Assembly: GCA_051881355.1 (NCBI GenBank)
Contig: JBJEPS010000069.1
Coordinates: 56,721-120,720 of the forward strand
Reading direction: 5' to 3'
Source of the DNA: Fimenecus sp051881355
GTDB taxonomy: Bacteria > Bacillota > Clostridia > Oscillospirales > Acutalibacteraceae
Length of the DNA: 64,000 nt
The notes under the pieces: generated by a model
Database searches by the model: none
Told to the model about the DNA's origin: nothing
Seen by the model: the letters and a program-made list of their open reading frames with translations, nothing else
Shown: one piece after another, positions 8,338 through 15,737 of the stretch
How the letters are laid out: each line of letters begins with the position of its first letter
Numbering within the stretch: the stretch's first letter is position 1
Made by a program: the position numbers and the translations under genes

Positions 8338-9468
8338 TTAAAATTGCACGCCGTCGGCGCTTTTGCAGAAATGCACGGAAAATTTATCTTTCAAGTGCGG
8401 GAAAGTCTGCAAATACGCCTCCCGCACCGATTCGGCAATCTCGTCTTTATATGTGGGGTCAATCAACGCCATAGAACAACCTTTGAAGCCCGCACCGCTG
8501 AAGCGACCGCCGTAAATGCCTTTGGTTTCCCGCATAATCTCATACAGCTTGATAAGCTCCGGTGAACCGGTTTCATAATTATAAATGGACGAGTGTCCGC
8601 TTTCAAAAATCAACTGTCCAAACCGCACCAAATCGCCGTTTTTCCACGCCTCGGCACCCTGCTCCACGCGGCGGAACTCCGAATAAAAATGCTCGGCGCG
8701 CTTTTGGAATTGCACAGGCAGGCGATCTTTATACTGCTCATAAACCTCCACAGGCACCCGGCGAAGTCTGGCATCTTCGAATTTGCCGTATTCCATGCCG
8801 GCATACGCCATCAACGCATATGCAGCAGTCTTCATTTCGTCCACACGCATATTGAATTTACTGCCGACCAATGTCCGCTCCAAGCCGCTGAAAAACACGG
8901 CAATTTCATATGCCGGCATGTTTTCGGGCTGTGGAATACGCACAAACGAGCCGTCCAAGGTATCTAAATACAACAGGTGGTCTTTTTGACTGTAGACCTC
9001 GCAGGATTGGTCAAGTGAGCCGCATTTGACGCCGACAAAACGGTTCTCCGCGAGCATCGCCAACCGAATCATTTCACTTTTTTCCAACGTAATCTCATTG
9101 GCTTCACAGAGTGCCGTCAAAAACGCAATAATCACCGCGGCAGACGAGGAAAGCCCGCCTACGGGCAGTTCCCCGAAAATCACGCCGTCGATACCGTAGC
9201 GCAATGTATAGCTTTCGGCAAGCACCAGTGCCGCCCCACGGATATAATCCGCCCAGTCGCCCTCGCGGCGCAGCATCGGACTGTTCAATTCAAAAGAAAC
9301 CGCATTCGGGAAATTGCGGCTTTCCATATGTACGGTTGTATCTGCTGAAATCCTGTATTCAATTCGAATTCCTTTATCAATCGCCAACCCGGTAATTTTC
9401 CCGTACTGATGGTCGCTATGTGCCCCCAACGGGCAAATCCGATACGGACAATACACGCTTTTGTTCAA
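8338..9468 (-). CDS. GHMP kinase, galacturonokinase/galactokinase-like
   Basis: A sugar-1-kinase of the GHMP superfamily, 376 residues from the preferred start. VYCPYRICPLGAHSDHQYG near the N-terminus replaces the galactokinase signature GRxNLIGEHTDY. As I recall it, the CPLGAH-DHQ form is typical of plant galacturonokinase rather than GalK. Motif 2 is GELPVGGLSSSAAVIIAFL and motif 3 is FSGAGFKGCSMALI, giving phosphate binding and catalysis. The predicted reaction is uronic acid or galactose plus ATP to sugar-1-phosphate, feeding a UDP-sugar for EPS. The start is a TTG six bases after GGAG; an in-frame GTG at 9480 overlaps that ribosome binding site. Substrate is inferred from the motif and the neighbouring UDP-glucuronate 4-epimerase gene. 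Confidence 0.78.
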   Translation of the reverse strand: MNKSVYCPYRICPLGAHSDHQYGKITGLAIDKGIRIEYRISADTTVHMESRNFPNAVSFELNSPMLRREGDWADYIRGAALVLAESYTLRYGIDGVIFGELPVGGLSSSAAVIIAFLTALCEANEITLEKSEMIRLAMLAENRFVGVKCGSLDQSCEVYSQKDHLLYLDTLDGSFVRIPQPENMPAYEIAVFFSGLERTLVGSKFNMRVDEMKTAAYALMAYAGMEYGKFEDARLRRVPVEVYEQYKDRLPVQFQKRAEHFYSEFRRVEQGAEAWKNGDLVRFGQLIFESGHSSIYNYETGSPELIKLYEIMRETKGIYGGRFSGAGFKGCSMALIDPTYKDEIAESVREAYLQTFPHLKDKFSVHFCKSADGVQF

Positions 9469-9558
9469 ATTTTTCTCCACCCGTTCACCACTCCCAATCC
9501 GTTTTTCACTTATGTTCCATGACTGCCTTGCGCGGCGGTAGCTTATAGACCGCCGGTC

Positions 9559-10566
9559 TCATTTTGTCAAATAAAAAGCCTTATACCATTTGGCAAACCG
9601 TGAAAGCCCTTCTTCAATGGTCGTTTCCGGCTTAAAACCGATTTTTCGCTCCAGCGGCGTTACATCAGCATAGGTTTGATACACATCGCCGGGCTGCATC
9701 GGTAAAAATTCCTTTTCGGCAGGTGCAGAAATGATGCCCTCCGCCATCAGGCAATTTTCCAGTACTTCAATGTAGTGCAGCAAATCCTCCGGCTTGTTAT
9801 TCCCGATATTGTAAACGACCGAAGGGTCTTCCCCCGCGGGCGGACAGGGAATCAGCTTGCAAATACCTGTCACGATATCGTCAATATAGGTAAAGTCGCG
9901 TTTTAAGTCCCCGTTATTGAAGACCTGTATTTTTTCGCCCCGCAGCATCTTGTCGGTAAAGCCGAAATATGCCATATCCGGACGCCCGAACGGTCCGTAC
10001 ACCGTGAAAAAGCGCAACCCCGTTGCAGGGATTTGATATAAATGGCTGTAAGTATATGCCATCAGCTCGTCCGATTTTTTGGTTGCCGCGTACAAGCTGA
10101 TGGGTTTGGAAACATCATCCTCCACGGAAAACGGCGTTTTCTGCTGATTGCCGTACACTGAAGAACTGGACGCGTACAGAAGATGCGCCACGGGATAGTG
10201 CCGGCAAGCCTCTAAAATATTAAAAAAGCCGATAATATTCGAGTAAATGTATGCATCGGGATTTATAATGGAATACCGCACACCCGCCTGCGCGGCAAGG
10301 TTCACCACCACATCAAACTTTTCCGCTGCAAACAGCGAAAAAATCAAATCCTTGTCGGCGATGTCCCCTTTGACAAACCGAAATCCGTCCAATACACGAA
10401 GCTCTGCAAGCCGCGCCTCTTTCAGACGGACATCGTAATAGTCATTCATATTGTCGATACCGACAACCTGTGCGCCGTCTGCAAGCAACTGTTTTGATAA
10501 AAAACTGCCGATAAAGCCGGCGGCACCCGTGACAAAAATTTTCTTTCCGCTTAAGACTGAATCCAT
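9559..10566 (-). CDS. UDP-glucuronate 4-epimerase-like NAD-dependent epimerase
   Basis: A 335-residue extended short-chain dehydrogenase. FVTGAAGFIGSFLSKQLL is the NAD-binding Rossmann loop, DNMNDYYDVRLKEARL the adenosine-binding region, VVNLAAQAGVRYSIINPDAY and YASSSSVYGNQQKTPFS the catalytic serine region, and YAATKKSDELMAYTYSHLY the YxxxK pair. The AQAGVRYS and TVYGPFGRPDMAYFGFT blocks are characteristic of UDP-glucuronate 4-epimerases, which interconvert UDP-GlcA and UDP-GalA. The ATG is ten bases after GGAG. It sits in the EPS operon beside the uronate-type kinase gene, so a galacturonic-acid residue in the polymer is likely. Confidence 0.86.
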   Translation of the reverse strand: MDSVLSGKKIFVTGAAGFIGSFLSKQLLADGAQVVGIDNMNDYYDVRLKEARLAELRVLDGFRFVKGDIADKDLIFSLFAAEKFDVVVNLAAQAGVRYSIINPDAYIYSNIIGFFNILEACRHYPVAHLLYASSSSVYGNQQKTPFSVEDDVSKPISLYAATKKSDELMAYTYSHLYQIPATGLRFFTVYGPFGRPDMAYFGFTDKMLRGEKIQVFNNGDLKRDFTYIDDIVTGICKLIPCPPAGEDPSVVYNIGNNKPEDLLHYIEVLENCLMAEGIISAPAEKEFLPMQPGDVYQTYADVTPLERKIGFKPETTIEEGLSRFAKWYKAFYLTK

Positions 10567-10590
10567 ACATCTTTCTCCTTTTTCTGTGTT

Positions 10591-11691
10591 TTATCGAATA
10601 TACGCCGCCGCAGCGTCCAAATATTTCTGCACAACAATATTGCGGTCAAATTCGCGCGCGACCTTCTCTCTGCCGCGAATGCCCATTTGTTTGCGTTCTT
10701 CGAAAGATAAAGATAGAAACCGTTCCGTCTTTTCAATCAAGTCCCTACTGTCCCGTTCGCGAATAATAAACCCGTTCACGCCGTCGTCAATCGCTTCGCG
10801 GCAACCGAAACGGTCTGTCGAAATAATCGGTCTGCCGCTGGCGGCGCTTTCCAAAAGCACATTAGACATACCCTCGGGATAGAATGTCGGGTGAATGACA
10901 CAATGCGCGTCTTTGAGCATCACGCGGACGTCGGTGAGCAATCCGTGATAAACAATCAATCCCTCACGGTCCAGCTGTTGCATACGGTCCTCATAGTCTT
11001 GTTCACCGAAGCCGCAGACGTGAAAACGCGTATTCGGGTATTTCTCGGTAATATATTTTGCCGTTTCAAGGTATTCCTCAATGCCTTTTTCCCGCATAAT
11101 TCTGGAAATAAAGGCGAATTCCACCGTGTCGGTTTCGGGATAGTCAAGCAGACGAAATTTTTCCAAATTCACCCCGGAGCCGGGCAGAGAATCGTGCCGT
11201 CCCAAGGCAATTCTGCGGGTTTCGAAAAAGCGTCGGTTCTCCGCATTTTGAAAAAAGACCTTTTTGGCTTTGCGCAAACCGACCCTGTACAAAAACACCG
11301 TCAGCTTTTGCAGCATACCACCGTTTTCTACCGCCGTACCGAGCCCCGTAATGTTTGCGATATAGGGCGTGCCGGTTACAGAACACGCCATACCGCCGTA
11401 AATATTCGGCTTAATGGTATAGGTCAGCACAAGCTGCGGTTTGATTGTTCGAATGAGCTTTACATAACGGAGCATCAATGCAAAATCCTGTACAGGATTC
11501 GTACCGTGACGGGCAACCTCGGTTTTGACGATATGTGCGCCGACCGCTTCGATTTCTTTGAGGCGGTCACCCTCCGGCACGGAAACATAGACGGTATAGC
11601 CCGCTTGCACAAGCGCCTGCACGACCTCTAAACGGAAATTGATAACGGTCGTTTGCTTATTGACAAGAATAAGAATGGTTTTTGCCGACAT
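10591..11691 (-). CDS. Glycosyltransferase family 4 (PglA/CapM-like)
   Basis: A 366-residue GT-B enzyme. The N-terminal half has TVINFRLEVVQALVQAGYTV, the LVLTYTIKPNIYGGMACSVT loop and ANITGLGTAVENGGMLQKLT. These are typical of the GT4 subgroup that adds the second sugar to undecaprenyl-diphosphate-sugar (PglA, CapM, WbpX-like). The donor half has FAFISRIMREKGIEEYLETA and the E-x7-E motif in FYPEGMSNVLLESAASGRPI, ending with EFDRNIVVQKYLDAAAAYI. It is the first glycosyltransferase gene after the priming transferase and two metabolic genes, which fits a second-sugar role. The exact sugar is unknown. Confidence 0.88.
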   Translation of the reverse strand: MSAKTILILVNKQTTVINFRLEVVQALVQAGYTVYVSVPEGDRLKEIEAVGAHIVKTEVARHGTNPVQDFALMLRYVKLIRTIKPQLVLTYTIKPNIYGGMACSVTGTPYIANITGLGTAVENGGMLQKLTVFLYRVGLRKAKKVFFQNAENRRFFETRRIALGRHDSLPGSGVNLEKFRLLDYPETDTVEFAFISRIMREKGIEEYLETAKYITEKYPNTRFHVCGFGEQDYEDRMQQLDREGLIVYHGLLTDVRVMLKDAHCVIHPTFYPEGMSNVLLESAASGRPIISTDRFGCREAIDDGVNGFIIRERDSRDLIEKTERFLSLSFEERKQMGIRGREKVAREFDRNIVVQKYLDAAAAYIR

Positions 11692-11694
11692 AAT

Positions 11695-12609
11695 TTACGC
11701 TCCGGATATCATAAAAGATTTTAAATTCTGATAAATTAATCTGAACAGCCGCTCTTGGTTTTTCGGCGAAACAAAAGAATTGTGCGGGGTAAGCAATACA
11801 TTGTTCATTTGCCACAGAGGGCTGTCTGCAGGCAGCGGTTCTTCTTCAAATACATCGAGTACCGCGCCGCCCAAGGTTCCGTTTTGCAGTGCAAAAATCA
11901 GGTCGTTTTCGCAAACTACCGCACCGCGTGCAATATTGACCAGTACAGCGCCTGTTTTACACAGGCGGAATACATCTGCGCCAAACAACCCGCGTGTACG
12001 CTCAGTCAAGGGCAAGGTCAGCACGATAATATCTGCTTGGGAAATCGCTTCTTGTAGCTTGTCCATCGGGTAATACGCGTCATAATACACGCTTTGCGGT
12101 TCTTGAATATCCGCTGCCAAAACGGTTGTATCAAAAGCCTGAAAACGCTTGGCACACGCCGTTCCCACGCTACCGCAACCGACAATTAAAACCGTTTCCC
12201 CCGCCAATTCGCAGACAGTGCGGTCCTTTTCCCAAAGGCATTTTTTCTGCTTTGCGAGGAAACGGTCAGTATGCTTATAAAGGGACAGCACGCCCCCGAG
12301 CGCCCATTCCGCCATCGGCACGCTGTATACACCGCGTGCGTTATGCAACTCGATATTTTTTTCCCGAATATAGGCAAGCGGCAGTCGGTCAAGCCCCGCG
12401 CTTGTTGCCTGCACAAATCGAAGCGCAGAAAACGCCTGCACATCATGATATAAAAACAAGCCGTTGCACACAACCGCTTCCACCTTTGAGAAGTCGGTTT
12501 GGGGTATGCCGCGCTCGTCATTCTGAAACACCAAATCCGCCCCCAGTGCGCGCAGTGCGGTAAGCTGTGCTTCGGTATATGGAAATGCACCGGTTAAAAG
12601 CAGTCTCAT
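11695..12609 (-). CDS. D-2-hydroxyacid dehydrogenase, NAD-binding
   Basis: A 304-residue D-isomer-specific 2-hydroxyacid dehydrogenase. VLIVGCGSVGTACAKRFQAF is the GxGxxG dinucleotide loop. The catalytic residues appear as Arg in VNIARGAVVCENDLI, Glu in LDVFEEEPLPADSPLW and His in LTPHNSF. Family members reduce 2-oxoacids such as hydroxypyruvate or pyruvate, or oxidise phosphoglycerate. The gene lies inside the EPS operon (15 bases from the aldolase gene, 3 from the GT4), so a dedicated role in making a hydroxyacid substituent or a precursor is plausible. Length is slightly below the usual 310-330. The substrate is not readable. Confidence 0.85.
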   Translation of the reverse strand: MRLLLTGAFPYTEAQLTALRALGADLVFQNDERGIPQTDFSKVEAVVCNGLFLYHDVQAFSALRFVQATSAGLDRLPLAYIREKNIELHNARGVYSVPMAEWALGGVLSLYKHTDRFLAKQKKCLWEKDRTVCELAGETVLIVGCGSVGTACAKRFQAFDTTVLAADIQEPQSVYYDAYYPMDKLQEAISQADIIVLTLPLTERTRGLFGADVFRLCKTGAVLVNIARGAVVCENDLIFALQNGTLGGAVLDVFEEEPLPADSPLWQMNNVLLTPHNSFVSPKNQERLFRLIYQNLKSFMISGA

Positions 12610-12624
12610 AATTTACAGCTCCTC

Positions 12625-13476
12625 TTATCCGGCGGACTGTGCAGTACGTTTCTGCAACATTGTTTTGACTATGGTTTCCACACGTTTTTGCGTATCCAAA
12701 TGACCGGCTGCCTGTTCTGCTTCGGATTTTGCCGCAGCAATCCTTTCGTATGCCCTAAGGTCCTTTACACCGCTTGCAAAGGCATTTCGTACTTCTGCGA
12801 GGTCAGTCATTTGCGTGGTATTGCAAAAGGCACGGGATAAAATAACCATTTGCGAGCCGAGCCGATAATGCTCATCTACGATATTTTCCGCCGGCAGCGG
12901 CACATCGCCGCCGAGTCTGCCCACACCGCCGAAACCGTAGGCAATTCCCTTTTCGCGAAACTTTTTACAGAGCATGTCCACCGTACCGTCAGCAACCAGC
13001 TGAAACATAAAGGTCATTTTATACCCAAGATGCAAATCATTTAATCCGATATGTATTTCATCAATCCCGGGCAACTGTAAAATTTCGTCCATCGCAGCAA
13101 CCGCCTCCGGCGTTTCGCAAAGCAAACAGGTTTTTGCCCTTCCGCCGACAATATCGAGAAAAGCTTTTACCTCCTGCGCCGTTTTAAAATACGGAAGCAT
13201 CACAACATCGGCGCCGTCTGCAATAACGCGGTCAATTTCTGCCGCCGAATCGTCATAAAGAGAATTCACACGCACCAAAAGCGCTGCTGAATGCAAAACC
13301 GCTTTCAGCTTTGCGACATCGCGAATATCGTTGTGGGATATAACGGTATCCAAATGCCCTTGCCGTGCTTCTTTGCCGCGCAATTCCAAATCAAGGAAAA
13401 TGCGGTCAACGCCACATGTTTCGGCAATTTGGGCAATATTCGGGATATTGGTCAAATACATCAGCTTTAACGCCAT
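12625..13476 (-). CDS. HpcH/HpaI aldolase/citrate lyase family protein
   Basis: A 283-residue TIM-barrel protein. VDRIFLDLELRGKEARQGHL, ALLVRVNSLYDD, DGADVVMLPYFKTAQEVKAF, CLLCETPEAVAAMDEI and GIDEIHIGLNDLHLGYKM are the HpcH/HpaI-type strands; the Glu of ETPEA and the Asp of GLNDL are the metal ligands. Relatives cleave or form 2-oxo-4-hydroxyacids, releasing or using pyruvate. The last 60 residues are helical and probably pack between subunits. The gene starts three bases after the priming transferase and precedes the hydroxyacid dehydrogenase, so both metabolic enzymes are co-expressed with the EPS genes. The substrate is unknown; the pairing suggests synthesis of an acidic decoration. Confidence 0.82.
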   Translation of the reverse strand: MALKLMYLTNIPNIAQIAETCGVDRIFLDLELRGKEARQGHLDTVISHNDIRDVAKLKAVLHSAALLVRVNSLYDDSAAEIDRVIADGADVVMLPYFKTAQEVKAFLDIVGGRAKTCLLCETPEAVAAMDEILQLPGIDEIHIGLNDLHLGYKMTFMFQLVADGTVDMLCKKFREKGIAYGFGGVGRLGGDVPLPAENIVDEHYRLGSQMVILSRAFCNTTQMTDLAEVRNAFASGVKDLRAYERIAAAKSEAEQAAGHLDTQKRVETIVKTMLQKRTAQSAG

Positions 13477-13479
13477 TTG

Positions 13480-14124
13480 TTACACGCTTTCTTTTTCGGC
13501 TTCCTGCCGCGCCTCTGTGTTTGCAGACTGCACAGTTGCACCGACATTTTCGTTATCGGCATTTTTCAGCACCTTATAGAAGGTCAAAAAGAGGATTTTT
13601 ATATCCAAGAGAAAAGACATATGGTCAACATACCAAACATTCAACTCGATACGATGATTCCATTCAACCTCTTTTCGCCCGTGCACCTGCGCCCAGCCGG
13701 TAATCCCGGGACGTACCGCAAACATGCGCAGCTGTTCAGTCGTGTATTCGGCATAGGGCCACGGATGATATGTAAGGGGAGGGCGCGGACCGATAAAACT
13801 CATTTCCCCTTTTAGAATATTGACGAGCTGCGGCAGTTCGTCAATACTGGTTGCGCGCAGGAATTTACCGACTTTTGTAACCCGACTGTCCCCTTTTCCC
13901 GAGTACACGCCGCTGCCGGTTTGCTCGGCGCCGACGCACATGGAGCGAAACTTGTAAATCTCAAACACCTTGCCGTCTTTGCCGATACGCGCCTGTTTAA
14001 ATATCACAGGACCCTTCGAATCCAGCTTGACAGCCAGTGCGGTCAAAAGGAGCAACGGACTTGCTATAACCAACGCAAGCAACGCAACAACACAATCTAA
14101 AAATCGCTTGATTACCGTATACAA
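13480..14124 (-). CDS. Priming undecaprenyl-phosphate sugar-1-phosphate transferase
   Basis: A bacterial sugar transferase (polyprenyl glycosylphosphotransferase, WcaJ/EpsL/PglC type) that starts EPS repeat-unit synthesis by moving sugar-1-phosphate from a UDP-sugar to undecaprenyl phosphate. One N-terminal hydrophobic helix (ALLALVIASPLLLLTALAVK) is followed by GPVIFKQARIGKDGKVFEIY, YKFRSM, RATSIDELPQLVNILKGEMS, FIGPRPPL and RPGITGWAQVHGRKEVEWNH, the full catalytic core. The start is TTG with GGGAGAG upstream. An upstream in-frame TTG at 14187 lies inside the promoter and cannot be transcribed from it. This is the first gene of the EPS operon. The 25-residue acidic tail after the core is unusual. 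Confidence 0.92.
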   Translation of the reverse strand: MYTVIKRFLDCVVALLALVIASPLLLLTALAVKLDSKGPVIFKQARIGKDGKVFEIYKFRSMCVGAEQTGSGVYSGKGDSRVTKVGKFLRATSIDELPQLVNILKGEMSFIGPRPPLTYHPWPYAEYTTEQLRMFAVRPGITGWAQVHGRKEVEWNHRIELNVWYVDHMSFLLDIKILFLTFYKVLKNADNENVGATVQSANTEARQEAEKESV

Positions 14125-14171
14125 ACGGTCTCTCTCCCTTCCGGACAGAATAACACATATATACAGATTAT

Positions 14172-14200
14172 AGTATACTTTTTTCAAAGGAGAAAGTCAA
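14172..14200 (-). promoter_or_regulatory. Sigma-A promoter of the EPS operon
   Basis: TTGACT (14195-14200) and TATACT (14172-14177) on the minus strand with a 17-base spacer. Transcription should begin near 14165, giving a leader of about 40 bases before the TTG start at 14124. No operator or riboswitch is evident in this short leader. Confidence 0.8.
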
Positions 14201-14254
14201 CCGAAACAGGTGTTTTATTGCGAAAACAGCAAATGGAAATTTTAGGAATATTGC

Positions 14255-14303
14255 ATAAAAAAACAGCGGTACAGTTCTAGAGAACCGGATACCGCCGTTC
14301 GTT
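14255..14303 (-). terminator. Terminator of the phage-derived cassette
   Basis: Stem AACGGCGGTA (14290-14299 read on the minus strand) with TACCGCTGTT (14263-14272), an inner GTTCT/AGAAC stem and a T7 tract towards 14255. It closes the SOS cassette just before the EPS promoter. T residues at 14301-14307 on the plus strand could make it work both ways. Confidence 0.75.
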
Positions 14304-14310
14304 TTTTAGA

Positions 14311-14562
14311 CTATTCGTCTTTTTTCATTTGTTTTACCAGTTGGTTGCCGTAAACGGCAGCACCTGTGACCAAAACGCCCTGGATTACAGAGTCTGCCGA
14401 CAAGCCTGCCAGTGCCAGCGTGCCCGCCACACCGAACACCAGCAAAATCAGCGGAATAAATTTATCGGGGATTTTTTCCAGTCCCTTTAAAATCATGCCG
14501 AGAATATTCAGCACCGGAATCAAAATCAGTGCATTTTGTGTGATATAGTTTAAAAAATCCAT
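14311..14562 (-). CDS. Phage holin (Phage_holin_5_2-like)
   Basis: An 83-residue protein with two hydrophobic helices (ALILIPVLNILGMILKGL and FIPLILLVFGVAGTLALAGL) and a third weaker one (VIQGVLVTGAAVYGNQLVKQ), ending in charged KQMKKDE. This layout matches the small Firmicutes phage holins of the holin 5_2 type, which form membrane lesions and let the endolysin reach peptidoglycan. It is the last gene of the cassette, one base after the XhlA-like gene, and is followed by a terminator. The protein is complete. Function is inferred from topology and its position next to a lysozyme. Confidence 0.82.
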   Translation of the reverse strand: MDFLNYITQNALILIPVLNILGMILKGLEKIPDKFIPLILLVFGVAGTLALAGLSADSVIQGVLVTGAAVYGNQLVKQMKKDE

Positions 14563-14563
14563 T

Positions 14564-14848
14564 TCATCCTCCTGTAGTAAAGAGCAGCCACAGAGCGGTG
14601 CCGAACGCGGTACCGAATGCGGAGATAACGGCGATGAGCAATTTATCCCACAAACGCGTCGGGCGCTCGCGGACTGCCTTGATGCTTTCTTTGAGTTCCC
14701 CTAACGTAACCAGCATACTGTCGAGCTTTGTATTCATTTCAGCACTCGCTACGGCGAAGCCGTTGACTTTGGAGTAAAGATGCTTCACATCTGCCTCCAA
14801 TGTTGTAATTCTATGCTCATACAAATCTTTTTCGGGCACGCCCCTCAC
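14564..14848 (-). CDS. XhlA-like lysis accessory protein
   Basis: A 94-residue protein with a long heptad-type helix (residues about 8-62, HRITTLEADVKHLYSKVNGF) and a C-terminal membrane helix (LLIAVISAFGTAFGTALWLL). This coiled-coil plus tail-anchor layout matches haemolysin XhlA and similar phage proteins found beside holin and endolysin genes, for example in the PBSX lysis cassette. It overlaps the lysozyme end by four bases and is followed directly by the holin, so the three are translated together. The role would be to help the holin or localise the endolysin. Primary sequence similarity was not tested. Confidence 0.65.
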   Translation of the reverse strand: MRGVPEKDLYEHRITTLEADVKHLYSKVNGFAVASAEMNTKLDSMLVTLGELKESIKAVRERPTRLWDKLLIAVISAFGTAFGTALWLLFTTGG

Positions 14849-15726
14849 CTCAAATCGGATTTGTTAACATAGCCTGTAACATTTGTCGCCATCGGGGTTT
14901 TGCCGACGCGTTCGGGGGAGGACGTAATACGATATCTGCCGTTAATTTCCTTCCCATCATAAATATAAAATGTGCCCGATTTTTTTGCCGCCGCACTTTT
15001 TGCCGTTGCCGAAATATACAGCGGCGTATTGTGCAGGGTGACCATCATTTTGGCAGGAAATGTCGCGGCAGGGGTGGAAGGGCTGCTCGGTTGACTGACC
15101 TTTTTGTACCCGTTCAAGCCGTTTTTCGCCATGATATTCGGGTAATTTTTATAAGCATAATCCAAGTCCACTCTGCTTTTAATGCCGTCAACCGTTCCGT
15201 TTGCGGTGTGCTGCCAAAGTCCGAAATTTCGTTTACAGGTGGTTTCTTCTGTCCAGTGTGCCAGCCAAATATCATATTTTTCAAATATATCCTCACGTAA
15301 TTTGGTATTGAGCCAAGAAAGATTCATATACACACAGACATAATACCCTGCTTGCTCCATTTTTTCACAAAAGGCATCAACAATATCGGAAATTTCGTCT
15401 TTGGATAATTCCTTTTGCGTGTCGTCCTCCACATCGAAGCAAATCGGAAAATCAAAAACTTTTCCTTGGATAAGCGATAGGCAGTATGCCGCCTCCGCTT
15501 GTGCCTGCACGGCATTTTTAGCATAGCTGTAATGATACGCCCCGACATAAAGCCCCGCAGCTTTTGCATTTTTATAGTTTTTTTCAAAGGTTTCGTCTGC
15601 CTGCCCTGCATGTCTGCCGTAGCCGTCACGCAGCATGGCAAACTGCACACCGTCTGCCTTCACCTTTTGCCAGTCTATATCGCCCTGCCATTTTGAAACA
15701 TCAATTCCGTTAAACAATTTTTCCAT
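14845..15726 (-). CDS. GH25 lysozyme endolysin
   Basis: A 293-residue N-acetylmuramidase. The GH25 domain covers about residues 5-200: FNGIDVSKWQGDIDWQKVK with Asp9, and FPICFDVEDD with the Asp98-x-Glu100 catalytic pair, then QHTANGTVDGIKSRVDLDYA. After a proline/serine linker, about residues 225-293 form an SH3-like wall-binding domain (MMVTLHNTPLYISATAKSAA to YVNKSDLR). There is no signal peptide, as expected for a holin-dependent phage endolysin. It cleaves the beta-1,4 MurNAc-GlcNAc bond. It lies in the SOS-controlled cassette between the fibre gene and the XhlA-like gene. Confidence 0.93.
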   Translation of the reverse strand: MEKLFNGIDVSKWQGDIDWQKVKADGVQFAMLRDGYGRHAGQADETFEKNYKNAKAAGLYVGAYHYSYAKNAVQAQAEAAYCLSLIQGKVFDFPICFDVEDDTQKELSKDEISDIVDAFCEKMEQAGYYVCVYMNLSWLNTKLREDIFEKYDIWLAHWTEETTCKRNFGLWQHTANGTVDGIKSRVDLDYAYKNYPNIMAKNGLNGYKKVSQPSSPSTPAATFPAKMMVTLHNTPLYISATAKSAAAKKSGTFYIYDGKEINGRYRITSSPERVGKTPMATNVTGYVNKSDLR

Positions 15727-15737
15727 TGAAAGACCTC

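Noticed and set aside
10891..11631. A 246-codon plus-strand frame opposite the GT4 gene of the EPS operon.
   Set aside because: It is antisense to a well-conserved glycosyltransferase, has no ribosome binding site and shows no protein-family signs.
14125..14187. A longer N-terminus for the priming transferase from a TTG at 14187.
   Set aside because: That codon lies between the -35 and -10 elements of the promoter, so it is not in the transcript.
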